From NCBI GenBank assembly GCA_964636325.1, contig CAZWRV010000002.1:62001-126000 (forward strand): 64,000 bases of DNA, given 5' to 3'. Of the stretch, positions 19,121 to 29,900 are shown one piece after another (positions within the stretch are counted from its first letter, which is position 1; each line of letters opens with the position of its first letter). Source of the stretch: CAZWRV01 sp964636325. Its GTDB lineage: Bacteria > Verrucomicrobiota > Lentisphaeria > Victivallales > GWF2-50-93. Below the pieces are notes generated by a model. That model was not told the DNA's origin, ran no database searches, and worked only from the letters and a program-made list of their open reading frames with translations. Both the position numbers and the translations under genes were made by a program.

Positions 19121-20764
19121 ATGAATAGAAAATTGCTGGCGGCGGCATGCTCCATGTGCCTTGCCTCGGCGATCTGCGTCGGGGCGTTGGCCGAAGACGC
19201 AAAGTGCTTCCTGCGCAACGGCGAGCGCTGGCTAACAGTCGGCGACAGCATCACCGCCAACGGCACATATACGCGCACCATCGTCGAGGTCTACAAGCAT
19301 TTCCATCCGGAATCTGAAATATCCGTTTCCGGAATGGGGGTCGGCGGGGTTCCTTCAAATTACAGGTTCTCGATCGAAAAGGAGAAGCCGACGGTCGTGA
19401 GCATCATGCTGGGGATGAACGACGTCATCCACTACGGCTACAAGCAGAGGGATATTGAAAAGATTGTCGACGCCTACAGGAAGAACATCACGGCGCAGGT
19501 GAAACAGTTCAAGGAGGCTGGCGCCGACGTGGTCCTCATGACTCCGACATTGACCGACGAGGCTTTCAGCCGCGGATTCTGGGAGCTCCGCGGCAGCAGG
19601 GATGTCCTGAGAAAGTTCGGAGCCGTCATAAAGGAAATAGCAGAACAGGAGAAAGTCTTCTTCATACCGGTACAGGAGGAACTTGATGCATACCATATGA
19701 CTCGGGAACCTATAGAGCCGCTCTGTCCGGACGGCGTGCATCCGTCTGCTGCTGGCCAGTACCAGATTGCTAGAACTTTCTGGGAGCACATGAATTTCCC
19801 TGGTAAGATGATCGGGGCGGGGGAGGCGAGATCGTTGTCGAAATCCTTCAAATCCGTCCCCGTGCAGGTTTCATTGAAAGGCAAATTTATAACATCTGAG
19901 CATCCTCGCCTGAATTTGAGCTTCAAGTCTGAGAAACCCGAGAAGATCCATGTTTGCTGGAATCTGGGGAAGGCTTCTGGAAAGGCGGACATTGATGTTG
20001 AAGCGAAAGGAACCGACTGGAGCCCCGAACTGCCGGCGGAGGCGTTGGACATCCAGGCCGGTGAGAGCCGCCAGCTCATCTTCGACCTGGAAGAAAACAG
20101 CATGCGCAGCCTCTACATCGTCGACCTGACCAGAAATCCTGTCCTCCATTTCAAGGACAACAAAATGTCAGGGGAGCTTTCGGCGGAACAGCCCAGGCCG
20201 GAAGGGAAGACTGTCACAACTTGGTCGATGGAGAAAATCGACAACGGCCTCCTGCTTTCCGGAGAAGTCTTCGACAACGACATTGAATCATTGGAGAGCG
20301 AGTGGCCCTGGGGGCGCGACGGAATCAGCCTCTGGCTGGATCTCCGGGCCGGCGACCGCTACGGCGGCATCGGCCTGGACGAGGATGTTTTCCAGAGCAT
20401 ACTGAACGTCCAGGAAAAACCCGCCTTCAGCTGCCACCTGGCCCCTTGGCTGGGGCGGGGCATGGGATTCGCCGCAAATGTGGGCGGAAGCAAGACGGAC
20501 AAAGGCTGGAAATGGAACATGTTCGTCAACCACAACTTCCTGGAGAAAGACACCTTCAACATAAAAGAACATGACTTCGTCGGTTTCAACCTGGTTTACT
20601 GCGACGAGGACAAGGCTCCCGACGGCAAACGGCAGGCTGCGTTCCACGTCCTGCACAAGACCGAACGCCCGATGGACATCCTTCCGAGCGGGATGATGAT
20701 AGTTGATGTGAACGGCAAGCTCAAGGATCAGTCCGTCACAGTTGTGAATCTCTGGGGAAGGTAG
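19121..20764 (+). CDS. Secreted SGNH/GDSL esterase with C-terminal CBM9-like domain
   Basis: Signal peptide (MNRKLLAAACSMCLASAICVGALA). SGNH hydrolase blocks: LTVGDSITANG with nucleophile Ser43, GVGGV (block II Gly), LGMNDV with Asn100, and CPDGVHPSAAGQ with Asp204 and His207. Residues ~360-547 resemble a CBM9/DOMON-type sandwich (SGEVFDNDIESLESEWPWGRDGISLWLDLR). It probably removes acetyl or other ester groups from polysaccharide in the periplasm. The start follows GTGGAGGGGACTAT. The stop is followed by a strong inverted repeat. Confidence 0.85.
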   Translation: MNRKLLAAACSMCLASAICVGALAEDAKCFLRNGERWLTVGDSITANGTYTRTIVEVYKHFHPESEISVSGMGVGGVPSNYRFSIEKEKPTVVSIMLGMNDVIHYGYKQRDIEKIVDAYRKNITAQVKQFKEAGADVVLMTPTLTDEAFSRGFWELRGSRDVLRKFGAVIKEIAEQEKVFFIPVQEELDAYHMTREPIEPLCPDGVHPSAAGQYQIARTFWEHMNFPGKMIGAGEARSLSKSFKSVPVQVSLKGKFITSEHPRLNLSFKSEKPEKIHVCWNLGKASGKADIDVEAKGTDWSPELPAEALDIQAGESRQLIFDLEENSMRSLYIVDLTRNPVLHFKDNKMSGELSAEQPRPEGKTVTTWSMEKIDNGLLLSGEVFDNDIESLESEWPWGRDGISLWLDLRAGDRYGGIGLDEDVFQSILNVQEKPAFSCHLAPWLGRGMGFAANVGGSKTDKGWKWNMFVNHNFLEKDTFNIKEHDFVGFNLVYCDEDKAPDGKRQAAFHVLHKTERPMDILPSGMMIVDVNGKLKDQSVTVVNLWGR

Positions 20765-20812
20765 GCAATGGCAAACGTTTACCATAATGCAGCCGACTAA
20801 TAAAACTACATC

Positions 20813-20889
20813 CTGAACTTTGTCCTGAACTTCAAATGATGGATCGCTGTGCGCAAGGATTATGATGAGTAGTTCAGGACAAAGTTCAG
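20813..20889. repeat. Perfect 19-bp inverted repeat, possible terminator or small inserted element
   Basis: Arms CTGAACTTTGTCCTGAACT (20813-20831) and its exact complement (20871-20889), separated by 39 bases. Each arm itself contains the direct repeat TGAACTT...TGAACT. No T-run follows, so a Rho-independent terminator is only one possibility. Confidence 0.75.
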
Positions 20890-20945
20890 ATAATAGTTCG
20901 TTAGAGGAAATTGTATAAGCCCAATAAATTGAAGGGATGAAAGAT

Positions 20946-23900
20946 ATGATACCCAATTTGAATAGATGTTTGAAGGATATGCGGGCAAGGCATTTCCCGC
21001 TTGTCGTCCTTGCGGTTCTCGCATCTGTGGCGTCTGCAGCCATGGGGGCAGACAGGTCTCTGGCGGTTGATCCAAAGACCGGCCAGATAAAGGTTGAGAC
21101 CGAACGCTACTTGGCGCGGTTCGACGGCGGAGTCCTGACTTACCTTTACAGCAAGCCGGGCAAGATCGCGTTTATCGGCGGCGAAACGCCGCCTGCGGCA
21201 ATGGCCAACCGCACCGGGCTGTATGCAGAGGACGAACCCAAGGCCGAACCGTTCTGGCTCCTGCCCGTGCTTGACGGCACGGAGCGGTCCGCCGTCTCGG
21301 CGGAACAAAAGTCGGAACTTTCATGCACGGTGACTTACAAGGGCCTGGTTAAAGTGAAGACCGAATCCGGCCGTTTCGAGGCGGATAAGGCCGCAGTCGC
21401 GGGTCTAGCGAAGGATGATTCCGGAACCAAGGAGCAATCAGGCAGGTCTGCCGTGGATGACAAAGGCGGCCTTTTCAGGTCGGACGCGGTCCTCCAGCTC
21501 TCGGTGTCCGTGGACGAAAAATCCGGCGATCTTCTCGTGTCCACGGCTGGAAGCACCGTGAACGAATGCCTTGTCGGAAGCGGCTTCGCCTTCAGCGGAA
21601 TCATGCCGAAGTTCGTATTTTACGCCACGAAAGGATGCGGGCTCCGCCAGGAGAACGATCCCGACAAGAATTATTTCCCACTTAACTGCACTCTCGAATG
21701 GGGGAACTACACGATGAGCAAGCGGCCGGGCCTGTCCGGTGAACTTTGGAACGTCCCGGTCACAGTGATCGGATCCGTTGAGCAACCCCATAGTGTCTTC
21801 AGCATATGGTGCGAGGACGACGAGCCTTTCTATAAATTTTTCGCCGGCAGCAAGGACGGCGTCACCTATGCTACATATTCCCACACCCCATACGCTGAAA
21901 ATCGGAAGACCCAGTCCGTCGTTTGGCGCATAAACGTGTTCGACGGCGGATGGACCGAGGCGGCGAAGCCCTTTGCCGAATCCATGCCGAGGCGCGGCTT
22001 CACAAAGACGCGGGCGCCATGGGCCAAGGAGATAAGCGTGATCGTCCAGGTTTCAGATCTCGCCGACAGCTATTTGAAGCCTCTGGAGGACTTGTTTCCG
22101 CCCGAGGACCGCCATCATGTCATGCTTTATGTCCAGGCATGGCGCAAGGCCGGCTTCGACAAGAACATGTGGGACTATGAGCCGACCGACGGCTTCAAGT
22201 CTGGCGCGCCCAAGGCCAGGGCCGACGGATTCCATGTCCTCGCATACATGAATCCGATGATCTGCTGGGGCGACGCGTCGAAGATCGAGGATCCTGAGCT
22301 TCAGGCGAAGGTGAAGGAGTTCAAGGCGAACGGCGAGCTTGACCCGATCAATCTGGAACTGCTACCTTACGCTGTCCACCTGAACCTCGCATTGAAGTCC
22401 TGGCGCGAATACCACTGGTCGCAGGCTGCGAACCTGATCAGCAAATACGGGATCGACGGCATCTACCTCGACTGCACATATCAGACCTTGCCCGACGGGC
22501 GCGGCAACATTGACGGCATGAACGCCTACCAGGGGATGAAGGAGTATCTCGACGGGCTCCGCAGGATCAAGCCCGACCTTTATATCGGCACTGAAAAGCC
22601 GAATGAGCTTATCGCCTGGGGCGCGGACTTCGGCCTCCACACCGCCCTCGAGTGGAACAAGGGCAACGAGGAGGGCAAGGCCCGCAAGACACATCCGATA
22701 GTCAACTACCTACTCCAGCACGTCATGACGAGCATGATCCACACGAACAACCCCTACCATTATATCCGCACGGTCAGGCATTACCATCTGAGCGAAGAGA
22801 TCGCCGAGCGCTCCGGCCAGGTGGCGGCCATGGGCTACGAGCCGAGCTTCAACTCCGCCACGGAGACGCCCTCCATCAAGCTCTGGAAGCACAAGGCGAG
22901 ACTCTTCGCCCGTCGCGGCATACATCCAGTCTTCCCCGAGAAGTGGGAGCCGAATGTTATGAGCTATTACAGGGCCGAGGACGGCACAGGCTTTGTCTTT
23001 GAGGAGACCGACTACGGCTCTAAGTTTGTCGAACGGGCCAAGGAAGGGCCGATAGTCCATTATGCACGCGCCTGGAAGAAGACGTCCTTCAAGACATCCG
23101 ACGGAAAGATGCTCGGCTGGATCGGGCAGGCCGACGACGGAACATACATCGGGCTCGACAACGTGGACGGCGCATATGTCCTCTTCCCCGACGCGGAGAC
23201 GGATCCCCGGCTTCGTATTGCTGAACTCCCTGAAAATACGAGGATTGTGAAGTTCCGCATGACCGACGACATCGCCGCGATCGAACTTGCGGCGCCAGAC
23301 CAGGCCCAGCCTGCCCGCATCAGGTTCGCCTTCTCGAAAAAGCCGTTCCGTGTGGCGGCGCCCGGCCAACCCAATATCCCTCTGGACGGCGACGGAGCCG
23401 CGACAATCCCCGCCAACGGGCCGATTGCGGTCATTTGGACCGACGGCGTTATCGCCCCGTTCGAATATGCCGGGCGCTATATTGTCCCTCTGCCGAAGGA
23501 TCTCACAGGGACGCCGGACAAGCCGGTTAGGTTCAGGATCGGCGGGGAATGGGATCAATACATGTACCGCTTCGTCGAAAAATCAGACGAATGGGATCAG
23601 ACTTGGAATTCCACGCTGGCCGGCCCGCACAATCCTCGCCCCGGCACAATTTACCAGTTCAGCTTCAAGGTGAGAAGGTCTGAAAAGACTGACGCCGCCA
23701 GAGGGGAGGCTACTGCCGCGTCCCACCTGTCGACATGGGGTACAGGGGTCGGCTCGTTTTTCAGGGCTTTCGGCGACCGCAAGATGCTGAAACTGGAGGG
23801 GGACGAGCCGGCGACCGTCACGAACGCCGGCGTCCGCAATGCCGACTTCAAATATGGGCAGGAGCGCATCATGACTCTGTGTGCAGGAGGCAATGCGAAC

Positions 23901-24473
23901 CTGTCCGATTTCTCCCCTATAGAATTCGTCCGTCCGGAACTGGCGGTCTCCGATCTTAGCCCCATCAACCTTGGGACAGTGAAGCCCGGAGAAAAGTCGG
24001 CTGAATCTCAGCCACGTGAAATATCCAACTGCCAGCGCTGGACCACCAGCTCCGGCAACGAAACATTCCGGACAGTCCTCTATGGAACAGCCCACATCAA
24101 ATCCGACAAGGACAAGCCTTACCTCCAGACGATTGACGACGTGGGCGCCGTCCTGGTCGGCGAGAACGCCTCCCTTTTCGAACTTGTCCCGAAGAATGTC
24201 GTCCTCGAGGAGAATTCGGCTTCAGACGGGCAAGGCGTGAAGCTGATCGGCGAGGACGGTCTGCCTGGGCTCGCCGGAGGAGAGAAGCCTGAAAGCGAAT
24301 CGTTCACGGTGCGCTTCCGCGGCGCCGACAAGCCCGGAAAATATTCGGCCACCGTCCGCATCGCCACGCAGGCCGGAAACATGGGAGCGTTGTCCAAAGG
24401 CGGGGTCGACGAACCATTGGCAGGCATATACTATTCTGACATTCCCGTATCAGTCGCCGTTCTGCAAAATTAG
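20946..24473 (+). CDS. Secreted DUF6259-like TIM-barrel protein, probable glycoside hydrolase
   Basis: Signal peptide (HFPLVVLAVLASVASAAMGA). Residues ~25-330 form a beta-rich N-terminal domain, ~350-700 a TIM-barrel-like region with DGFHVLAYMNPMICWG, KYGIDGIYLDCTYQTLPDGRG (candidate catalytic Asp), YIGTEKPNELIAWG and FPEKWEPNVMSYY. The C-terminal half is several beta domains. The arrangement is that of DUF6259-type proteins common in Lentisphaerota and Planctomycetota and of clan-D-like glycosidases; the substrate is unknown. The ATG at 20946 is preferred over 20937 because GAAGGG then lies nine bases upstream. Length ~1,175 residues. Confidence 0.7.
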   Translation: MIPNLNRCLKDMRARHFPLVVLAVLASVASAAMGADRSLAVDPKTGQIKVETERYLARFDGGVLTYLYSKPGKIAFIGGETPPAAMANRTGLYAEDEPKAEPFWLLPVLDGTERSAVSAEQKSELSCTVTYKGLVKVKTESGRFEADKAAVAGLAKDDSGTKEQSGRSAVDDKGGLFRSDAVLQLSVSVDEKSGDLLVSTAGSTVNECLVGSGFAFSGIMPKFVFYATKGCGLRQENDPDKNYFPLNCTLEWGNYTMSKRPGLSGELWNVPVTVIGSVEQPHSVFSIWCEDDEPFYKFFAGSKDGVTYATYSHTPYAENRKTQSVVWRINVFDGGWTEAAKPFAESMPRRGFTKTRAPWAKEISVIVQVSDLADSYLKPLEDLFPPEDRHHVMLYVQAWRKAGFDKNMWDYEPTDGFKSGAPKARADGFHVLAYMNPMICWGDASKIEDPELQAKVKEFKANGELDPINLELLPYAVHLNLALKSWREYHWSQAANLISKYGIDGIYLDCTYQTLPDGRGNIDGMNAYQGMKEYLDGLRRIKPDLYIGTEKPNELIAWGADFGLHTALEWNKGNEEGKARKTHPIVNYLLQHVMTSMIHTNNPYHYIRTVRHYHLSEEIAERSGQVAAMGYEPSFNSATETPSIKLWKHKARLFARRGIHPVFPEKWEPNVMSYYRAEDGTGFVFEETDYGSKFVERAKEGPIVHYARAWKKTSFKTSDGKMLGWIGQADDGTYIGLDNVDGAYVLFPDAETDPRLRIAELPENTRIVKFRMTDDIAAIELAAPDQAQPARIRFAFSKKPFRVAAPGQPNIPLDGDGAATIPANGPIAVIWTDGVIAPFEYAGRYIVPLPKDLTGTPDKPVRFRIGGEWDQYMYRFVEKSDEWDQTWNSTLAGPHNPRPGTIYQFSFKVRRSEKTDAARGEATAASHLSTWGTGVGSFFRAFGDRKMLKLEGDEPATVTNAGVRNADFKYGQERIMTLCAGGNANLSDFSPIEFVRPELAVSDLSPINLGTVKPGEKSAESQPREISNCQRWTTSSGNETFRTVLYGTAHIKSDKDKPYLQTIDDVGAVLVGENASLFELVPKNVVLEENSASDGQGVKLIGEDGLPGLAGGEKPESESFTVRFRGADKPGKYSATVRIATQAGNMGALSKGGVDEPLAGIYYSDIPVSVAVLQN

Positions 24474-24561
24474 GAGAAGACTAAGGGAGAATCGCACCCC
24501 CCGCATACTCTGTTTTTAGAACATCGGAGCTTGAGAAGTGTTAATGAAAGGAACCTTGAGA

Positions 24562-26580
24562 ATGAGCAGGAGAACGAACCCATCACGGAAAAATTCAAAA
24601 TCCCGTTTCGGCCCTCCGTATCTGGGGGCGGCGTATTATCCGGAGGACTGGCCGCCGGAACAGGTGGACGAGGACATCAGGCTGATGAAGCTGGCCGGCA
24701 TGAACGTCGCGAGGATCGGCGAGTTTGCATGGTCGAAGATGGAACCGGAGATGGGCATTTTTGACTTCGCATGGCTGCGCAGGGTGGTGGACAAGCTCGC
24801 GGAAGCAGGCATTGCGACGATACTCGGCACTCCTACGGCAACGCCGCCGATATGGCTCACGAAGTCCCATCCGGAGATTCTCTACGTCAGCGACATGGGA
24901 GTAAGGGCGCAGCACGGAGCGCGCCGCCATACATGTCCGAGCAGTCCCGTATATCGTTCATACTGCGAAAGGATTGTCGCGGAGATGGCGAAGGAGTTCG
25001 GAAGCGATCAGAGCGTAATAGGCTGGCAGATCGACAACGAGATATATCCCCAGGGGCGCGGCTGCTGCTGCGATGTCTGCATATCCGGTTTCCAGAAGGC
25101 GATGGCGCGAAAATATTCGAGCATAAAAGATTTGAACAGCGCATGGGGGAACTGCATCTTCAGCATAGAATATCAGAGCTTCGAACAGCTGGAGGCTCCG
25201 CGCTCCAAAACATGGCACCATCCCTCCCTGACAACCGCATGGATGATGTTCCAGTCGGAGGTGACGGCCGAGTTCGTGGGCCTGCAGGCGGATGTCATCC
25301 GGAAATACAGCAAGGCCCCGATCGGCACGGACATGATGCCTTTCAACGGCATGGGTTATGAATTGACATGCCGCAATCTCGACATCGTCCAGTTCAACCA
25401 TTACAACGAGGCCGACACCCTCTGGAAGACCGTCTTCTGGTTCGACCACGCCCGGACAATAAAGAATCGTCCTTTCTGGAACACCGAAACTTCGACCTGC
25501 TGGAACGGCGGCACTTCCGTAGGGGAAAAAAGCTACCGCGAGCAAGGTTTCTGCAGGGCCAACTCGTGGATTCCTATAGCCCTCGGGGGGGAGGCGAACC
25601 TGTACTGGCTATGGCGGTCGCACTGGAGCGGGCATGAGGTGATGCATGGCTCCGTGGTTTCAAGCTGCGGCAGGCCTCTCCATATCTTCGACGAGGTGCG
25701 CGAGATCGCCGACGGATTCCGCCGTTGTTCCGGATTCATCAACGGCACAAAGCCGGTCGTTTCCGGGATCGCTGTCCACTTCTCGAGTCTTGCATGGTGG
25801 ATGTTCATGGATCAGCCCATGATCGCGGGCTTCGACTACTGCGGGAAGATGCTGGATTTCCATCGCATCATTTCCGAAGCGGGCTGGAGGCCGGATGTGG
25901 TAGATCCCGAGAAGGACCTTTCAAAATACAGGCTCGTATGCTCCCCGTTCCTGCCGGCCCTCGACGAGTCCGGGCTGCGAGGGAGGCTTCTTGAATGGAT
26001 TGAGAGGGGCGGAACTTGGATCGCCTGGCCTTTCACGGACATAAGAAGGACTGACGCCACGAAATTCACGCATGCCCCGTTCGGCAGCCTGGAGGAATGG
26101 ACCGGCGCATACTGCAAATATGAAATCCCGGGGCTGCCCAGGGCTTTCAACATGAAATGGGACGACGGACATTCCTCGAAGGGGTCGCTGTGGTATAACG
26201 CCTTCGAGCCGCGAAATGCCGACACGATCGCCGAATACACGGACGGCCCGATGAAAGGTCTGTCCGCGGTTGTCCGTAGAAAATGCGGCAAGGGTTCGAT
26301 CGTCCTGCTTGGGACCGTGCCCGAGCCTGATGATCTTTTGAGCATCTTCTCAAGTCATGCGGCATCAGCCGGACTTCGCCACGGCCACGAGGCCTCCGCG
26401 AATGTGCTTGCCGTGCCCAGGGAAGGAAAAGAGGGTTCCGGCCTGATCGCGGTTGAAATTGGAGGTGCGCCCGGAAGCCTGCGCATCGAAAGGCCGATGA
26501 CGAACCTGCTCGACGGCAGGAAGCTCAAGCCCGGACGAATCAAGCTCAGGCCGTTCGACGTAATGGTGCTCTCCTGCTGA
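24562..26580 (+). CDS. Beta-galactosidase, GH42
   Basis: A cytoplasmic retaining beta-galactosidase. GH42 signatures: YYPEDWPPEQVDEDIRLMK, VARIGEFAWSKMEP, GWQIDNEIY with acid/base Glu160, and FWNTETSTCW with nucleophile Glu309. Zinc-type cysteines are present (HTCPSS and GCCCDVC). The C-terminal half has the trimerisation/GATase-like domain (YRLVCSPFLPALDESG...GGTWIAWPF) and final beta domain. Start at ATG 24562, with AAAGGA nine bases upstream; GTG 24538 and ATG 24544 are alternatives. About 672 residues, as usual. No signal peptide, so it acts on imported galactosides. Confidence 0.9.
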   Translation: MSRRTNPSRKNSKSRFGPPYLGAAYYPEDWPPEQVDEDIRLMKLAGMNVARIGEFAWSKMEPEMGIFDFAWLRRVVDKLAEAGIATILGTPTATPPIWLTKSHPEILYVSDMGVRAQHGARRHTCPSSPVYRSYCERIVAEMAKEFGSDQSVIGWQIDNEIYPQGRGCCCDVCISGFQKAMARKYSSIKDLNSAWGNCIFSIEYQSFEQLEAPRSKTWHHPSLTTAWMMFQSEVTAEFVGLQADVIRKYSKAPIGTDMMPFNGMGYELTCRNLDIVQFNHYNEADTLWKTVFWFDHARTIKNRPFWNTETSTCWNGGTSVGEKSYREQGFCRANSWIPIALGGEANLYWLWRSHWSGHEVMHGSVVSSCGRPLHIFDEVREIADGFRRCSGFINGTKPVVSGIAVHFSSLAWWMFMDQPMIAGFDYCGKMLDFHRIISEAGWRPDVVDPEKDLSKYRLVCSPFLPALDESGLRGRLLEWIERGGTWIAWPFTDIRRTDATKFTHAPFGSLEEWTGAYCKYEIPGLPRAFNMKWDDGHSSKGSLWYNAFEPRNADTIAEYTDGPMKGLSAVVRRKCGKGSIVLLGTVPEPDDLLSIFSSHAASAGLRHGHEASANVLAVPREGKEGSGLIAVEIGGAPGSLRIERPMTNLLDGRKLKPGRIKLRPFDVMVLSC

Positions 26581-26700
26581 GCACGCAAAGATTGTCCATA
26601 TGCAGGTCATGATAGTGCATATTCCGGCAGCATTCCATAGCTTGAACAGAAGCAATTCGGCATGTTTATTTTCCGACATAAAGGAGTCCGCACATTTCAA

Positions 26701-26887
26701 ATGCCAGGGAAAAAACAATTCACCTTGATTGAGCTTCTGGTGGTGATTGCGATTATCGCGATCCTCATGGCAATCCTCCTGCCGTCGCTCCAGCATAAGC
26801 AATGGCGCAATGAACAGCAAGGACACCACGTATGACTTCTGGAGAGTTGCCGACAGGCGAAATGGGACGACCCCGTTCAATCAATGA
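26701..26887 (+). pseudogene. Broken prepilin-type (pseudopilin) gene
   Basis: The first frame (26701-26835) encodes 44 residues with a complete type IV pilin/pseudopilin methylation and membrane segment (FTLIELLVVIAIIAILM) and then loses similarity at LPSLQHKQWRN. A second overlapping frame (ATG 26810) ends at 26887 with TYDFWRVADRRNG. The globular middle of the protein appears to be deleted. An AAAGGAG lies upstream at ~26679. Single-copy pilin-like genes scattered among glycosidases are typical of Victivallis-like genomes. Confidence 0.7.
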
Positions 26888-26927
26888 CCGTGGCGTAAGC
26901 CAGTGCAAAAGTAAACCTAGGATAAAC

Positions 26928-29900
26928 ATGGGCGAATCATCCGGATGGATCATAGGGCTTGCAGTATTGTCTGCCGCCGTCTTCTGCGCAGGCCCGTCAC
27001 ATGCGGCGGGCGAGATTCCCGGCCTGGACTGGAGGGAGGCGCCGCCTGTTCCGTCCATCTGCGTCGCACCGTGCGCCAAGGCGCCGGACATCGAGGGGCC
27101 GTTCAAGCCGGAGGAATGGCAGGACGCCTGCGCCGTCAACGGGCTGGCCGTCTGGAGCGGCGGCTCAATCCTGTGCGTACCGACGGTAGTTTACTTCACT
27201 TATGACAATGGAAACGCCTACATCGCATACCGCTGCACCAAGAGCAAAGCCGGCTGGTGGAGGGCGCCGAACCGTTTCCGGGATTCGGAAGTCTATCTGG
27301 CGAACGACTATATAGAGTTCTTCTTCTCGCCGGACGATCCGGACAGGGCGCTCGTCGCCTACCAGTTCTGCGTCAACGCCTACGGCGCCATATACGACTG
27401 CCGGAACATTCCCGCCTTCGGCCTCAAGGAGAACGGCTACAACAACCGCATGGACGTGAAGGTCGAGGAGACCGCGACCGAGATACAGTTCAAGATCCGG
27501 GTCTCGGCGAAGGAACTTGATAAGCTCGGCTTCCAGCCGGGCCAGAAATGGCTTGCGAACTTCTGCCGTTCGTGGCCTCAGTGCGGCTGGTCCAACCGCA
27601 CCGGCAGCTTCATCGACCGTCCCGCGATGGGGCTCCTCTCGCTAGACCAGGAAGCTCCGGCGCTCCAGTGGCTGGAAGTGAACGATGTCCTTGACGGAAA
27701 GCTGAACGTCCGCGCAGCCATCAAGAATACCGACAAGGAAAAACGCTCATTCGCACTTGCCGCAAGCGTAACCGGAGAGAACGCCGACGACCGGCTCGCT
27801 GACGCATCCCAAACCGTCTCGCTTAATCCCGGCGAACGGAAGGAGCTGCAGCTGCTTTCCGACAAGGTGTTCGCTGGGAAGCGCGGGCATCTGGAACTGC
27901 TCTGCAGCGGCGTCGAAGATAAGAAGGTTTACTACAGGCAGTACGTCCGCTTCGACAACAAGCAGGCCGGCGGCGCGGCGAAGGTGGCGGAGGCGTTGAA
28001 GGCTGACGCACCGATCCCCAAGGAGGTGGCCGTCGCCGCGAGATACGGGCAGATGGCGCAGGCCGTTGAAGTCTGCGCCGACATCTGGTATCTCCGCCGA
28101 CTTGGCCAGGTTCCCGCAAAAGTTGCCGCATCGGTGTATCCAAAGAACGAGCCGGAGCGCGTCGTGGCAAGGCGCGAACTGAAGCATTTCCAGAAGGACT
28201 ACGCCATGTGCCGCCTCGATCTGCCTCCGGACGCCCCCTTCGGAACCTATGTGGCCAAGGTCGAAGCGGTTGGAGCCGACGGCTCAGTCTCTTCATCAGC
28301 ACAGGCCGAGTTCAACCGCCTTGACCTCAAAGACCCCTCTGTGAACCGCCCATACATACACCGTCCGGGCCGAATACTTGACTGGATGGACGCGTCAGAC
28401 CCGCACCCGATGGTCATGCCGCCGTGGACGAACATAACCATAGATCAGAAGAGACCGGCAATCGGTGTTTCCGGACGCATCATAGAACTCGAGCAGTCCG
28501 GGCTCCCGTCGCAGATATCTGCAGGAGAGACCAAGATGCTGGCCGCTCCGGCCAGGCTCGCGGCCATTTCCGAGGGCAGGGAGCTGACGCTGAAGACCAC
28601 GCCCGCCGATCCAAAGGCCAAGCCGCTTGCGGTCACACCGAACATCTATTACTCCGAGGCCGCATGGGACGGCAGTCTTGCGTGTGATCAATTTACGGTT
28701 AAAGTCCACGGACGGATCGAATTCGACGGATTCATCCAGTACAAGCTCGAACTCGCCTGCGGCAAGCCGGTCCAGTTTGATTCGCTCGTGCTTGACATCC
28801 CGATTGCGGAGGAACTCGCCTGGCGTCTGCTCCTGCCCGACGGCCCGATGCCGCTGCCGAAGCAAGACGGACTCCTTTGGGAGAGCAAAAGCTCCGTCGA
28901 CAACGATCTGGTCGGCACGCTCGTCCCCTATCTTTGGATTGGAAACCGGAACTGCGGCCTGACCTGGGGCGCCGACCACACCCGCGGCTGGTATGAGAAG
29001 CCCCACGAGTCGCTCATAACATTGTCCCGGGAACCGGGAATGCTTCATCTGAAAGTCGAATTTGTGAATGGGCCGGCGAAGGTGGAGTCAACAACGTTTG
29101 AATTCGCACTGATGCCCACCCCGGCCAAGCCGAAGCCCGAGGGATGGCGGAACTATGCGATGATCCCGGCCTGGAACTATTTCTGGGATTGCGGATGGTA
29201 CGCATACATGTGGGAGAAGCCGGAAGGCAAGGGCGAATATGTGATGAAATGGGACGATCCGACCAAGGAGGCCATGGAAAAAGGCAGGGCCGCGATGCTC
29301 GCACAGAACGGCCATTCGCTCCGCCTGCCCTATCTGAACCCCCAGTGGACAAACTCCCCGCACCCATGCCCATGGGAGGTGAGCGACCAGTCGCCCATGA
29401 AGGCTCTTTTCGACAACGACTGGGCCAACATGCCGTCCCGCTACGGCGCCTACAAGCCCGTGGCTTCATACCGCAAGTGGACAGGTTCTCTGCTCACATA
29501 CTACATGAAGGAGTGGGGGATTGCAGGCTACTATGTGGACGAGAACTATGTCGCCGCAAATTTCGACATCAACCTCCTGAGCGGATCCGGATGGTTCGAC
29601 AGGGACGGCAACCTCCGCGGCAGCTACCACGTCCTCGACATGAGGGAATACATCAAGCAGATGTATACAATCAGCTACCAGTATGGAAGGACTGGACGGC
29701 CGTTCACCCTGGCACACGCATCCTCGTTCGGGATGTCCCCGTTCTGGACAAGCTTCGCGGGGGCGGTCTGCTTCGGCGAAGGCGGCTGGGGCGTCCGCAA
29801 GATCGGCGAAAGCGTCCTCGACGCCGTGCCGCTCGAGAATCTCCAGCTCTACAATGGTGAGGCATTCGGCTATATCGCAACATTCTTCGGATTCTACCTG

